64,000 nucleotides of DNA from JAOPZW01 sp963707695 (GTDB lineage Bacteria > Actinomycetota > Thermoleophilia > Solirubrobacterales > Solirubrobacteraceae), in contig CAVPQY010000002.1 of the NCBI GenBank assembly GCA_963707695.1, positions 310,001 to 374,000 on the forward strand. The letters run 5' to 3'. How positions within the stretch are numbered: position 1 is the stretch's first letter; each line of letters opens with the position of its first letter. A program made the position numbers and the translations under genes. The notes beneath the pieces were generated by a model, which worked only from the letters and a program-made list of their open reading frames with translations, was not told the origin of the DNA and did not search any database. Shown here piece after piece: positions 16,305 through 24,508 of the stretch.

Positions 16305-17228
16305 ATGTCCACGCCCCAGGCTCTCCGCGCGGCGATCGCCGCGCCCTTGTCCGCCCTGCTGGCCCTGGTGGTCGCCGCCGGCAGCGCGTCCGCCGCGACC
16401 GACCACGTGGTGATCACCGGCGGCGCCGTCGTCCCGGCGGGCCAGACCGCCGGCGACGTCGTGGTGCTCGACGGGACCGTCAGGATCGCCGGACATGCGA
16501 CGGGCGACGTCGTGGCGGTCAGCGGACCGGTGCGGCTCACGGGTCGCGTCGACGGCGACCTGATCGCCGTGTCGGACCGGGCCTTCCTCGGGCCGGGGGC
16601 GCGCGTCGGCGGCGATCTGCGCTACGGCGACGAGCGCCCGGTGCTCGCGCCCGGCGCGAGCGTGGGCGGCAAGGTCAGCAAGGAGGACTGGGCCGACGCC
16701 GCGAACGGGTGGGGCTGGGTCAGCATGCTGGGGTGGTGGCTGGCCGTGTCGGTGTCGACGCTGATCGTCGGCGCCCTGCTCGTCTGGCTGGCGCCGGGCG
16801 CGCTGCACGCCGCCGAGCGGGCGGTGCGCGAGCGGCTCGGCGCCAGCGTGGGGTGGGGCGTCGCCATCGCGATCGGCGCCCCCCTCCTCGCGATCCTGGC
16901 GCTCGTCACGCTCGTCGGCATCCCGTTCGGCGTCGCGCTCCTGCTGGCCGCGATCCCCGTGCTGCTCGTCGCGTACGCGACGGGCGCCTGGATCGTCGGG
17001 CGCCGGGTCCTGCGCTCCCGCTCCGCGTCGCCGTGGCTGGCGCTGCTGGCGGGCTGGGGGATCCTGCGCGTGCTCGCCCTCATCCCGGTCGCCGGCGGTC
17101 TCGTCGGGCTCGCGGCGACGGTCGTCGGGCTCGGGGCGCTGGCCGTCGCGCTGTGGCAGGCGCGCAGGCCGGCGACGCCCGCGGCCAGGCCCGAGACGCC
17201 GGTCAGCGCGCGTCCCGTCGCGCCATGA
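16305..17228 (+). CDS. Bactofilin-like repeat protein with membrane helices
   Basis: 307 residues. A signal-like hydrophobic start (residues 7-30) is followed by a short beta-helix of bactofilin type: VITGGAVVPAGQTAGDVVVL, then GHATGDVVAVSGPVRLTGRVDGDLIAVS and GARVGGDLRYGDERPV. After about residue 125 come four hydrophobic helices (WLAVSVSTLIVGALLVWLA, then three more to about 290). Such polymer-forming repeats on a membrane anchor probably lie outside the cell and may organise the envelope. GAGGAG precedes ATG 16305. The last 26 bases overlap the convergent ion-channel gene. Confidence 0.75.
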   Translation: MSTPQALRAAIAAPLSALLALVVAAGSASAATDHVVITGGAVVPAGQTAGDVVVLDGTVRIAGHATGDVVAVSGPVRLTGRVDGDLIAVSDRAFLGPGARVGGDLRYGDERPVLAPGASVGGKVSKEDWADAANGWGWVSMLGWWLAVSVSTLIVGALLVWLAPGALHAAERAVRERLGASVGWGVAIAIGAPLLAILALVTLVGIPFGVALLLAAIPVLLVAYATGAWIVGRRVLRSRSASPWLALLAGWGILRVLALIPVAGGLVGLAATVVGLGALAVALWQARRPATPAARPETPVSARPVAP

Positions 17229-17943
17229 TCGTCAGTCCGACGACGCGGGAGACCAGCATCGCGACGTAGGCGACGCCGGCCAGCATCTCCACCATGACGA
17301 GTCCCCGTGCGAAGGGCCGGACCGGCGCGACGTCGCTGAGGCCGACGCTCGTGAGCGACGTGACGCTCAGGAACAGCAGCTCGAGCCAGCTGCGCGGCCC
17401 GGCGGCGTGGGTCGCCGCCGTGAAGCTGCCCGGGTAGATCGCCTGGCAGACGATGTAGAGGTAGGCGAACCCCCACGCCACCAGGGTGAACGTCGCCCCG
17501 ACGGCGAAGAGCTCGTCGCGGGTGACGCGGTGGTCGCGGAGTATGTACGCGATGAGGGCCCAGGCGGCGTAGAAGTACAGGAGCGCCTCGAGCGCGGACG
17601 AGTAGGGCTGCAGGTCGTCGCTGCCGGTCGCCGCCTGGAGGAGCAGCAGGATGGTCGCGGGCACCCCGAGCACCCAGACCACCGGCGTCAGGGCCGGCGA
17701 GTTGGCGACGGTCAGGACGACGAGCCAGAGGACGACGATGCCGAAGAGGCTGAGCAGGACCCGGCCGGCGAAGTTGCCCTCCATGAACGGGTACAGCACC
17801 AGCCCCGCGACCTGCGTGAGCAGGAGCGCGGCGGACGGCTCTTGGCGCACGGCTCGACGCACGGCTCGCAGCACGGCGGCAACGCTAGCCCCCGGCCCGG
17901 CGCGAGGCCGCGGCGCCCCCGTGGGCGCGGCGGACGGCTGCAA
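17203..17943 (-). CDS. Two-TM-pore ion channel family protein with altered selectivity filter
   Basis: 246 residues, several hydrophobic helices (first FMEGNFAGRVLLSLFGIVVLW region, about 50-75, and others to about 240). The end has the pore-loop layout of potassium channels: helix ELLFLSVTSLTSVGLSDVAP then a last helix VMVEMLAGVAYVAMLVSRVVGL. The usual filter TVGYGD is replaced by SVGLSD, so ion selectivity is not certain. No RCK nucleotide-binding domain follows. It is divergent from the redoxin gene at 17973 with only 29 bases between the starts, and overlaps the bactofilin-like gene at its 3' end. Confidence 0.75.
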   Translation of the reverse strand: MQPSAAPTGAPRPRAGPGASVAAVLRAVRRAVRQEPSAALLLTQVAGLVLYPFMEGNFAGRVLLSLFGIVVLWLVVLTVANSPALTPVVWVLGVPATILLLLQAATGSDDLQPYSSALEALLYFYAAWALIAYILRDHRVTRDELFAVGATFTLVAWGFAYLYIVCQAIYPGSFTAATHAAGPRSWLELLFLSVTSLTSVGLSDVAPVRPFARGLVMVEMLAGVAYVAMLVSRVVGLTIMARRDAR

Positions 17944-17972
17944 CGCGCAGGTCGCTCCCGGGACAGCACGAC

Positions 17973-18473
17973 ATGGATCTCGACGTCGGCGGGGCGTTCC
18001 CGGACCTCGAGCTGCCCGACCACGCCGGACGGCCTCGTCGGCTCACGGACCTGAGCGCCGGCGACCCCCTCGTGCTCCAGACGTACCGCGGGTGGTGGTG
18101 CCCCAAGGAGCAGGCGTTCTTCCGCCGCCTCGTCGGGTTCCAGGACGAGGTCGAGGTCGCGTACGCCTCGATCGTCTCCCTGAGCGTCGACCCGCCGCCG
18201 ACGGCCGCGGCGTTCCGCGCCGGCCTTGGAGCGCGGTGGACGTTCCTGAGCGACGAACGGCGTCTCCACCTCGACCGGCTCGGACTGCGCGAGACGACCG
18301 ACACCCTCAACGACCCGTACCAGCCCGCCGTCTTCGTCCTCGACCCCGCGCTCACGGTCTGCGCGGCGTATGACGGCTACTGGTACTGGGGCCGGCCGGG
18401 ACGCGACGAGCTGCGGGCCGACCTGCGAGCGGTCACGCGAGCGGTCCGGCCCGACTGGGAGGTGCCCCGGTGA
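17973..18473 (+). CDS. Redoxin / peroxiredoxin-like protein with single active-site Cys
   Basis: 166 residues, thioredoxin fold of the AhpC/TSA type: GGAFPDLELPDHAGRPRRLTDL at the start and YRGWWCPKEQAFFRRL with Cys43 as the likely peroxidatic residue, though the classic PxxxTxxC is not exact. A second Cys is at VCAAYDG. It ends with YDGYWYWGRPGRDELRADL, an end shared with the redoxin at 24866 (VGYWFWGRPSIYDLWTDL), so the two are paralogues. It may reduce peroxides or act in thiol exchange. Its stop overlaps the start of the next gene (GTGA). Confidence 0.82.
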   Translation: MDLDVGGAFPDLELPDHAGRPRRLTDLSAGDPLVLQTYRGWWCPKEQAFFRRLVGFQDEVEVAYASIVSLSVDPPPTAAAFRAGLGARWTFLSDERRLHLDRLGLRETTDTLNDPYQPAVFVLDPALTVCAAYDGYWYWGRPGRDELRADLRAVTRAVRPDWEVPR

Positions 18474-19018
18474 CGCCGGCGCGCCTGTGGGTCGCCGTCC
18501 TCGCCCATTCGCCGGCCGGCGCCGACGCCGTCGCGCCGCTGCACGACCCGGACGGGCTCCCGGCCGGCCACCTCGTCGCGTGGCGGCGGTCGTCGAAGCC
18601 GATCAGGGACGCGCGCCGCGCGGACCCGCGGGCGCTCGACGGCGCCGGCCGAGCAGGGTGGCTCTCGCTGACCTGGCCGGACCGCGACGGCCTGCCGCCG
18701 TTCGACGACCCGGCGGTCCAGCAGGCGCGCCGGGTCGTGCTGGCCGACGCCCGTCCCGCCGACCTCGTCACGACGCTGCTGCTGGACGACTCGCACTTCG
18801 CCGGGTCGTTGACCGTGCGGCGCGCGGCGGACGCCCGGCGGCGGCTGGCCGAGGACCCCTTCGCCCGGATCGCCCCCGCGCGGGTGCTCCACGTCGGCCC
18901 GGGCCTGCTCGGCGACGTCGCGCCGCCGGCCGGGCCGGTGATCGAGCGTCACGGCAGCGGGACCCCGTGGCCCGGGGGCCGGTTCGCCGCGCTGGGCGCC
19001 CGCCGGTCGCCGGAGTGA
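18470..19018 (+). CDS. Conserved hypothetical protein coupled to redoxin
   Basis: 182 residues, start GTG 18470 overlapping the redoxin stop. The N-terminus reads LWVAVLAHSPAGADAVAPLHDPDGLPAGHLVAWRRSSKP and has no motif I recognise. Later parts are DDPAVQQARRVVLADARPADLVTTLLLDDSHF and a charged helix RRAADARRRLAEDPF. No signal peptide or membrane segment. Tight coupling to a redoxin suggests a joint role in redox defence. The last 70 bases overlap the 3' end of the ion-channel gene on the other strand. Confidence 0.55.
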   Translation: MTPARLWVAVLAHSPAGADAVAPLHDPDGLPAGHLVAWRRSSKPIRDARRADPRALDGAGRAGWLSLTWPDRDGLPPFDDPAVQQARRVVLADARPADLVTTLLLDDSHFAGSLTVRRAADARRRLAEDPFARIAPARVLHVGPGLLGDVAPPAGPVIERHGSGTPWPGGRFAALGARRSPE

Positions 19019-19383
19019 CGCTCGGCGACCAGCGCCGCGCCCTGCGCCTCCATGGTCCGGCCGTGGAAGAACGCGCCCAGCGACCCGGCCAGGATGGCGA
19101 CGATCGAGATCGCGTAGGCCTGGAGGAGGACGTCGAGGATGCGGGCGGGCGGCGAGAGCGGGTTGGGCAGCTGCGACGAGACGGTCAGGAGCTGGGTGCT
19201 CGTCCAGAAGAGGGCGTCGCCGAGCGATCGGATGGCCGTGCCCGGCTCGTCGCGCTCCAGGCGCCAGACGACGACGCTGGCCACGGCGTCGAGCGCGATC
19301 GTCGTCAGCAGCAGCCCGGTGAGACGCGAGCGCAGGTGCCGATGGGCGGGCGTCGCCCCGCGCGCCAGCATCATGGGCTCCAT
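18949..19383 (-). CDS. Short ion-channel-like membrane protein
   Basis: 144 residues: TM1 (about 21-41), a pore-loop-like helix SLGDALFWTSTQLLTVSSQL (54-72) and TM2 (about 81-105), then a charged tail. The layout is that of a minimal two-TM channel subunit. The filter place reads TVSSQ instead of TVGYG, so it may conduct other ions or be non-conducting. GGGAGG lies before ATG 19383. It is divergent from the SDR gene at 19573, with the CGTTACG/CGTAACG pair between them, and its 3' end overlaps the gene at 18470. Confidence 0.6.
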   Translation of the reverse strand: MEPMMLARGATPAHRHLRSRLTGLLLTTIALDAVASVVVWRLERDEPGTAIRSLGDALFWTSTQLLTVSSQLPNPLSPPARILDVLLQAYAISIVAILAGSLGAFFHGRTMEAQGAALVAERHSGDRRAPSAANRPPGHGVPLP

Positions 19384-19502
19384 GCGGGCGCCTCCCGGCG
19401 CTCGACGGCGATCGAGAAGGTGGCGACCCACGCGGGCTGGTCCCGCCCGGCACCCGTCGAGGCCGCGTCGAGCATGCGCCACGGTCTCGCGGTCGGGTGG
19501 GT

Positions 19503-19521
19503 CGTTACGGGGCGCGTAACG
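19503..19521. promoter_or_regulatory. Perfect inverted repeat CGTTACG-N5-CGTAACG
   Basis: CGTTACG at 19503-19509 and CGTAACG at 19515-19521 in the divergent region between the channel-like gene and the SDR operon. Same heptamers occur at 32351-32387; it could be an operator or a pair of alternative-sigma promoter elements. Confidence 0.45.
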
Positions 19522-19572
19522 CCCGCGGCGGGCATGGGACCCAGGGCCAGCACCCGCCACCGAGGAGATCCC

Positions 19573-20421
19573 ATGGCTCATGTCGCACCCACGCCCGCCC
19601 GCAGCGAAGCCCTCCGCGGACTGAAGGGCAAGAACGTCCTCGTCACCGGCGGCACCTCCGGCATCGGCCAGGCCATCGCCGTGCGCTTCGCCGAGCACGG
19701 GGCGAACGTCGCGATCAACTACCGCAGCACCGCCGATGAGGCGCACGAGACCGACGAGCAGATCCACGCGTGCGTCGACAGGGTCCGCCAGGAGGGCGTC
19801 CGCGACGTGCTCGTCGGCGGCGACGTCTCCGACGAGGACGACGTCGTGCGCATGGTCGCCGAGGCGGCCGAGGGGCTCGGCGGGCTCGACGTGCTCGTCA
19901 ACAACGCGGGCATCCAGATCTCGCGGCCGTCGGAGGAGCTCTCCGCCGAGCAGTTCGACCGCGTCCTGGCCGTCAACCTCCGCGGGTCGTTCCTCTGCGC
20001 GCGCGAGGCCATCCGGCAGTTCCTCGGCGACGACCGCCCCGGCTCGATCATCAACGTCTCCAGCGTCCACCAGGCCATCCCGAAGCCCGGCTACCTCGGC
20101 TACTCATGCTCGAAGGGCGGGATGATGAACCTCACCCGCACCCTTGCGCTCGAGTACGCCGACCGCGCGATCCGCGTCAACGGGATCGGGCCGGGGGCGA
20201 CCGTCACGCCGATCAACTCGGCCTGGATCGACGACCCGGTCAAGCGCGAGCAGGTCGAGTCGCACATCCCGATGCGCCGCGCCGGCACCGCCGACGAGAT
20301 GGGCGGCGTGGCCTGCTTCCTGGCCTCCGACGAGGCCGGGTACATCACCGGCCAGACGATCTTCGTCGACGGCGGCCTGACGCTCTTCCCGAGCTTCCGC
20401 GAGCCATGGTCGTCGGAGTAG
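19573..20421 (+). CDS. SDR-family oxidoreductase, glucose 1-dehydrogenase-like
   Basis: 282 residues. A 19-residue extension precedes the Rossmann motif TGGTSGIG (25-32); further marks are NNAG (110-113), active-site Ser near 163-164, and YSCSK (Tyr177, Lys181). This layout matches the group of general-stress SDRs and glucose 1-dehydrogenases, which oxidise sugars or alcohols with NAD(P). GAGGAGATCCC precedes the ATG. First gene of a four-gene operon (SDR, cyclase, GMC oxidoreductase, membrane protein); overlap of 16 bases with the next. The substrate cannot be read from the sequence. Confidence 0.9.
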   Translation: MAHVAPTPARSEALRGLKGKNVLVTGGTSGIGQAIAVRFAEHGANVAINYRSTADEAHETDEQIHACVDRVRQEGVRDVLVGGDVSDEDDVVRMVAEAAEGLGGLDVLVNNAGIQISRPSEELSAEQFDRVLAVNLRGSFLCAREAIRQFLGDDRPGSIINVSSVHQAIPKPGYLGYSCSKGGMMNLTRTLALEYADRAIRVNGIGPGATVTPINSAWIDDPVKREQVESHIPMRRAGTADEMGGVACFLASDEAGYITGQTIFVDGGLTLFPSFREPWSSE

Positions 20422-21221
20422 GCGACGCGGCGGGGCTCGGCGCCCTGCGCCACCTCGACGACGCTCGCCGGCTGGCGGCGCTGGCCCTCGTCCGCGAGGG
20501 GCGCGTCATCGACCTCGGCCGCGAGCTGCACGAGGGGATCCCGGTCTTCCCGGGACGCCACTTCCGCCAGACCCTCGTCCCGAACCCCGGACCGCCGCTC
20601 GGCGAGCACGAGGTCGACTGGACCCACGAGGTGGTCAGCGCGACGATGCAGCTCGGGACCCACCTCGACGCCCTGTGCCATCTGCGCATGGGCGACACCG
20701 GCTACGACGGCTTCACGCTCGCCTCCGACTCCACGCCGGCGGGCGTGACCCGCCTCGGGATCGAGACGGTGCCCCAGATCGTCACGCGGGGGTGGCTCGT
20801 CGACGTCGACGGCCGCGGCCCCGGGGACGTGATCTCGCTCGACGACGTCGGAGGCGTCGACCCCGAGCCGGGCGACGCCGTCCTCTTCCACACGGGCTGG
20901 GGCGAGCACTGGGAGGACCCCGACCGCTACCTGGCCGGTGAGCCGGGGCCCGGGCTGGAGGTCGCGGAGTGGCTGGCGGCGCGCGGCGTCGCGCTGACCG
21001 GCTGCGACACCTGGAGCTACGGCCCGGTCCCCGCCGAGCACCCGGACCGGCCGTTCGAGGTGCCGCAGCGCCTCAACGTCCGCCACGGTGTCTTCGTCGT
21101 CGAGAACCTCGACCTGGCCGAGCTGGCGGCCACCGGCGCCAGGCACTTCGCCCTCGTGCTCACCCACCCCCGCCTCCGCGGCGCCACCGGCGCCTGGACG
21201 TCCCCCATCGCCCTGCTCTGA
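20406..21221 (+). CDS. Cyclase-family (kynurenine formamidase-like) metal hydrolase
   Basis: 271 residues. The metal-binding motif of the family is clear: MQLGTHLDALCHL (about 83-95, a HxGTHxDxPxH relative with Cys for Pro). RVIDLGRELHEGIPVFPG begins the domain and DAVLFHTGWGEHWEDP and LTGCDTWSYGPVPAEH follow. Members hydrolyse formylkynurenine, isatin or lactone-like bonds using Mn or Zn. ATG 20406 lies inside the SDR gene, 16 bases before its stop. The next gene starts 9 bases downstream. In this operon it could open a lactone or ester produced by the GMC enzyme; that is inference. Confidence 0.85.
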   Translation: MVVGVGDAAGLGALRHLDDARRLAALALVREGRVIDLGRELHEGIPVFPGRHFRQTLVPNPGPPLGEHEVDWTHEVVSATMQLGTHLDALCHLRMGDTGYDGFTLASDSTPAGVTRLGIETVPQIVTRGWLVDVDGRGPGDVISLDDVGGVDPEPGDAVLFHTGWGEHWEDPDRYLAGEPGPGLEVAEWLAARGVALTGCDTWSYGPVPAEHPDRPFEVPQRLNVRHGVFVVENLDLAELAATGARHFALVLTHPRLRGATGAWTSPIALL

Positions 21222-21229
21222 GAGGACCC

Positions 21230-22831
21230 ATGCCCGACCACTACGACGTCATCATCATCGGCACGGGAGCGGGCGGCGGCACGCTGGCCCACCGCCTGGC
21301 GCCGACCGGCAAGCGCGTGCTGCTGCTCGAGCGCGGCGGCTACCTCCCCCGCGAGCCCGAGAACTGGGACACCCGCGAGGTCTTCCGCAAGGAGCGCTAC
21401 CTCAGCGGGGAGGAGTGGATCGACCGCCACGGGACGGCCTTCCGGCCGCACCAGCAGTACTTCGTGGGCGGCAACACGAAGTTCTACGGGTCGATCCTGT
21501 TCCGCCTGCGCCCGAGGGACTTCGGCCAGGTCCGCCACCACGCGGGGATCTCCCCGGCCTGGCCGCTGTCCTACGAGGACCTCGAGCCCTACTACGCCGA
21601 GGCCGAGCGCCTGTACCTCGTCCACGGCCGGCGTGGCGAGGACCCGACCGAGGGCGCCGCCTCCGGCCCGTTTCCCCACCCGCCCGTCTCGCACGAGCCC
21701 CGCATCCAGCAGCTCCACGACGACCTCGCGGCCGCCGGGCATCGGCCCTTCCACCTGCCGGTCGGGATCGACCTCGACGAGCGCGACCCGGAGGCGGGGC
21801 GCTGCGTGCGCTGCGACCGCTTCGACGGGTTCCCGTGCCTGACCGACGGCAAGGCGGACGCGCACGTCCGCTGCGTGCGCCCGGCGCTGACCCACCCGAA
21901 CGTCACCCTGCGCACCCACGCGCGCGTGGTGCGCCTCGCCACCGACGGGCGCGGCCGCGAGGTCACGCAGGTCGTGGTCGACCGTCGGGGGACCGAGGAG
22001 CGCTACACGGCCGACGTCGTCGTCGTCTCCTGCGGCGCGGCGAACTCGGCGGCGCTGCTGCTGCGCTCGGCGAGCGAGACGCATCCGCACGGGCTCGCCA
22101 ACGGCTCCGACCAGGTGGGGCGCAACTACATGGCCCACATCAACTCGGGCGTCGTCGCGCTGTCGCAGGCGCCGAACACGACCAAGTTCCAGAAGACCCT
22201 CGGGCTCAACGACTTCTACGAGCGCGCCGACGACGCGGACTTCCCGCTCGGGCACATCCAGATGCTGGCCAAGAGCGACAAGGACGTCCTGCGCGCCGGC
22301 GCGCCGTGGTTCGCGCCCGGCCTGGCCCTGGACTTCGTGGCCAAGCACGCGATCGACTTCTGGCTGACCACCGAGGACCTGCCCGACCCCGACAACCGCG
22401 TGACCGTCGACCGCGACGGACGGATCCACCTGCGCAAGGTCGACCACAACACCGAGCCGCACCGGCGGCTGCTGGGCAAGCTCAAGGGCCTGCTGAGCAC
22501 GATGGGGTGCAGCGACCGCCTCATCCCGCGCTGGTCGGTCCTCGACGAGCGCATCCCGCTGGCCGGCGTCGCGCACCAGTGCGGCACGGCGCGCTTCGGC
22601 ACGGACCCGTCGACGTCGGTCCTCGACGTCGACTGCAAGGCGCACGAGCTCGACAACCTCTACGTCGTCGACACGAGCTTCTTCCCGAGCTCGAGCGCGG
22701 TGAACCCGGCGCTGACGGCGATGGCCAACGCCCTGCGGGTGGGCGACCACCTCATCGAGCGCCTCGGCGCGCGGGCGGAGGTCGATGCCGCCGCGGACGG
22801 CGCACACGAGCTCGTGGAGATGCGGTCATGA
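21230..22831 (+). CDS. GMC-family FAD oxidoreductase
   Basis: 533 residues. FAD-binding start DVIIIGTGAGGGTLAHRLA, then the GMC_N signature area QQYFVGGNTKFYGSILFRLR, and C-terminal GMC_oxred_C with the catalytic pair His449 (AHQCGTARFG) and Asn492 (AVNPALTAMANAL). The family oxidises alcohols, sugars or aldehydes and passes electrons to oxygen, giving hydrogen peroxide, or to a quinone or cytochrome. No Tat signal is seen, so it is likely cytoplasmic. A Cys pair CVRCDRFDGFPC (about residues 188-199) could bind a metal or be redox active. It sits 8 bases behind the cyclase and shares ATGA with the next gene. Confidence 0.92.
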   Translation: MPDHYDVIIIGTGAGGGTLAHRLAPTGKRVLLLERGGYLPREPENWDTREVFRKERYLSGEEWIDRHGTAFRPHQQYFVGGNTKFYGSILFRLRPRDFGQVRHHAGISPAWPLSYEDLEPYYAEAERLYLVHGRRGEDPTEGAASGPFPHPPVSHEPRIQQLHDDLAAAGHRPFHLPVGIDLDERDPEAGRCVRCDRFDGFPCLTDGKADAHVRCVRPALTHPNVTLRTHARVVRLATDGRGREVTQVVVDRRGTEERYTADVVVVSCGAANSAALLLRSASETHPHGLANGSDQVGRNYMAHINSGVVALSQAPNTTKFQKTLGLNDFYERADDADFPLGHIQMLAKSDKDVLRAGAPWFAPGLALDFVAKHAIDFWLTTEDLPDPDNRVTVDRDGRIHLRKVDHNTEPHRRLLGKLKGLLSTMGCSDRLIPRWSVLDERIPLAGVAHQCGTARFGTDPSTSVLDVDCKAHELDNLYVVDTSFFPSSSAVNPALTAMANALRVGDHLIERLGARAEVDAAADGAHELVEMRS

Positions 22832-23310
22832 CCCGCGCCGCGACGCTGTCGAGCGCGATCGGCGACGGCCTGGTGGCCGGCGTCATCGGGACCGCGGCCA
22901 TGACTGCGTCCAGCACCATCGAGGCCCGCCTCCGCGGGCGGGCGGCCAGCTCGGCGCCCGCCCGCGCGACGGCCAAGGCGCTCGGCATCGCCGACTTCGA
23001 GGACGACCTCGCGCGAGCACGGTTCAACGACCTCTCGCACTGGGGCTACGGCACGGGCTGGGGCGTCGTCCGCGGCCTGCTCGGCGCCGCCGGGCTGAAG
23101 GGCCGCCGCGCGACCGCGGCGCACGGCGCCGCCGTGTGGGGCAGCGCCGCGGTGACGCTCCCGGCGCTCGACGTCGCGCCGCCGTTCGTCTTCTGGGGGG
23201 TCGAGGAGGTCGGGATCGACCTCTTCCACCACGCCGTGTACGCGATCGCCACCGGCGTCGCCTACGAGGCGCTGGCCTCCGGGCGCACCCGGACGGCCGC
23301 CGCGGCCTAG
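22828..23310 (+). CDS. Membrane protein of unknown function, last gene of the GMC operon
   Basis: 160 residues with weakly hydrophobic helices near 9-27 (IGDGLVAGVIGTAAMTAS), 72-85, 98-115 and 135-150. Conserved-looking pieces are RFNDLSHWGYGTGWGVVRGLLG and PFVFWGVEEVGIDLFHHAVYAIATG. I know similar proteins from actinobacterial stress loci, without function. ATG 22828 overlaps the GMC stop, so it is translated together and may anchor the GMC enzyme or take its electrons. It is convergent with the sigma gene by four bases. Confidence 0.65.
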   Translation: MTRAATLSSAIGDGLVAGVIGTAAMTASSTIEARLRGRAASSAPARATAKALGIADFEDDLARARFNDLSHWGYGTGWGVVRGLLGAAGLKGRRATAAHGAAVWGSAAVTLPALDVAPPFVFWGVEEVGIDLFHHAVYAIATGVAYEALASGRTRTAAAA

Positions 23311-23894
23311 GCGGGTCCGGCCGGGCCCGGCACGAGGTCGTCGCCGACCGCCCGGCGCAACCCCGCCCGAGCCCGGTGCAGCAGGACCCGCTGGTTCTGC
23401 GCGGTCACGCCGAGCGCGGCGGCCGCCTCGCGCGCGGGCCACCCGCCGAGGTCGCGGAGGGCCAGCACCGTGCGCTGGCGGGCCGGCAGGCCGTCGATGG
23501 CGGCGACGAGGCGGCGCCCGTCGTCGCGGCGCACGGCCTCGTCCTCGGCCGACGAGCCCGTGCGCCGCTCGAGCCGGTCGAGCTCGAGGTCGCCGTCGGG
23601 CCCCGCGAGCGCCGAGATCGGCACGGAGCGCCGCTCGCGCACCCCGCGCGTGCGGGCCTGGTTCTCGAGGATGGCGAAGACCCAGGTGCGCAGCGACGAG
23701 CGGCCCTCGAAGCGGTCCAGGCCGCGCACGACGGCGAGCCACGTGTCCTGGACGACCTCCTCGGCCACGGCCGTGCCGGGCACGTGGGCGAGGGCCACGC
23801 TCAGCATCGGCCGCCGCCAGCTCCGCACGAGGCCCGTGAAGGCCGCCTCGTCGCCGTCGCGCAGGGCCCGCAGGAGGTCGTCATCGTCGAGCAC
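23307..23894 (-). CDS. ECF sigma factor without adjacent anti-sigma
   Basis: 195 residues. Region 2: DEAAFTGLVRSWRRPMLSVALAHV, EVVQDTWLAVVRGLDRFEGR and SLRTWVFAILENQARTRG; region 4: IDGLPARQRTVLALRDLGGWPAREAAAALGVTAQNQRVLLHRARAGLRRA. It is close to the sigma at 33783. The start is GTG 23894. No anti-sigma gene adjoins it; the next sigma/anti-sigma pair lies directly upstream on the same strand, 38 bases away, so it could be the third gene of that operon. GTGAAC occurs 31 bases before the start. Confidence 0.88.
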   Translation of the reverse strand: MLDDDDLLRALRDGDEAAFTGLVRSWRRPMLSVALAHVPGTAVAEEVVQDTWLAVVRGLDRFEGRSSLRTWVFAILENQARTRGVRERRSVPISALAGPDGDLELDRLERRTGSSAEDEAVRRDDGRRLVAAIDGLPARQRTVLALRDLGGWPAREAAAALGVTAQNQRVLLHRARAGLRRAVGDDLVPGPAGPA

Positions 23895-23932
23895 ACCCGG
23901 TTGGACCCCGGCGAGGGCGCGAACGGTTCACG

Positions 23933-24508
23933 TCATGCCAGGTCGCGCAGCTGCGGCTCCAGGGCGTCGCGCAGCGCGGTCCGCCCGCGGTGCAGGCGGC
24001 TCTTGAACGCCGCCTCGCCGACGTCCATGACGCCCGCGGCCTCGGCGGTGCTCAGCCCCTCGACGTCGCGCAGGACGACGGCGGCGCGCAGCGGGCCCGG
24101 CAGGCGCGCGAGCTCCCGGTCGAGCAGCTCGGCCAGCGCGGCGGACTCGGCCCGCTCGTGGGGCGAGGACGCGGTGTCGGCGAGCTCCTCGTCGACCGGT
24201 CCGCGGTCCACGACGCGCGCCGTGGCGTCGAGGCGCCGGCGCGCCTCGTTGAACGCGATCCGGTAGAGCCAGGTCGACAGGCGCGCCCGCTCCTCGAAGG
24301 CCCCCAGGCTGCGCCACGCGCGGACGAAGACCTCCTGGGCGACCTCCTCGGCGTCGTGCGCGCCGAGCCCGAGCCGGCGCAGGAGCGCGAGCACGCGCCC
24401 GGCGTGCGCGTCGACGAGGCGGGCGAACGCGTCGAGGTCGCCCGCCCGCGCGCGGGCCAGGAGCTGCGCCTCCTGCCGGTCCTCGTCCGGCGCCCGGCCG
24501 GGCGTCAT
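23933..24508 (-). CDS. ECF sigma factor, RpoE-like
   Basis: 191 residues. Region 2: DLDAFARLVDAHAGRVLALLRRL, AEEVAQEVFVRAWRSLGAFEER and RLSTWLYRIAFNEARRRLD; region 4: LARLPGPLRAAVVLRDVEGLSTAEAAGVMDVGEAAFKSRLHRGRTALR. This is the classical RpoE/SigR-like arrangement. ATG 24508 overlaps the stop of the anti-sigma gene (ATGA), so the anti-sigma is translated first, the reverse of the usual order. The linked genes behind are another sigma and, in front, the redoxin operon, in the same direction. Confidence 0.88.
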   Translation of the reverse strand: MTPGRAPDEDRQEAQLLARARAGDLDAFARLVDAHAGRVLALLRRLGLGAHDAEEVAQEVFVRAWRSLGAFEERARLSTWLYRIAFNEARRRLDATARVVDRGPVDEELADTASSPHERAESAALAELLDRELARLPGPLRAAVVLRDVEGLSTAEAAGVMDVGEAAFKSRLHRGRTALRDALEPQLRDLA

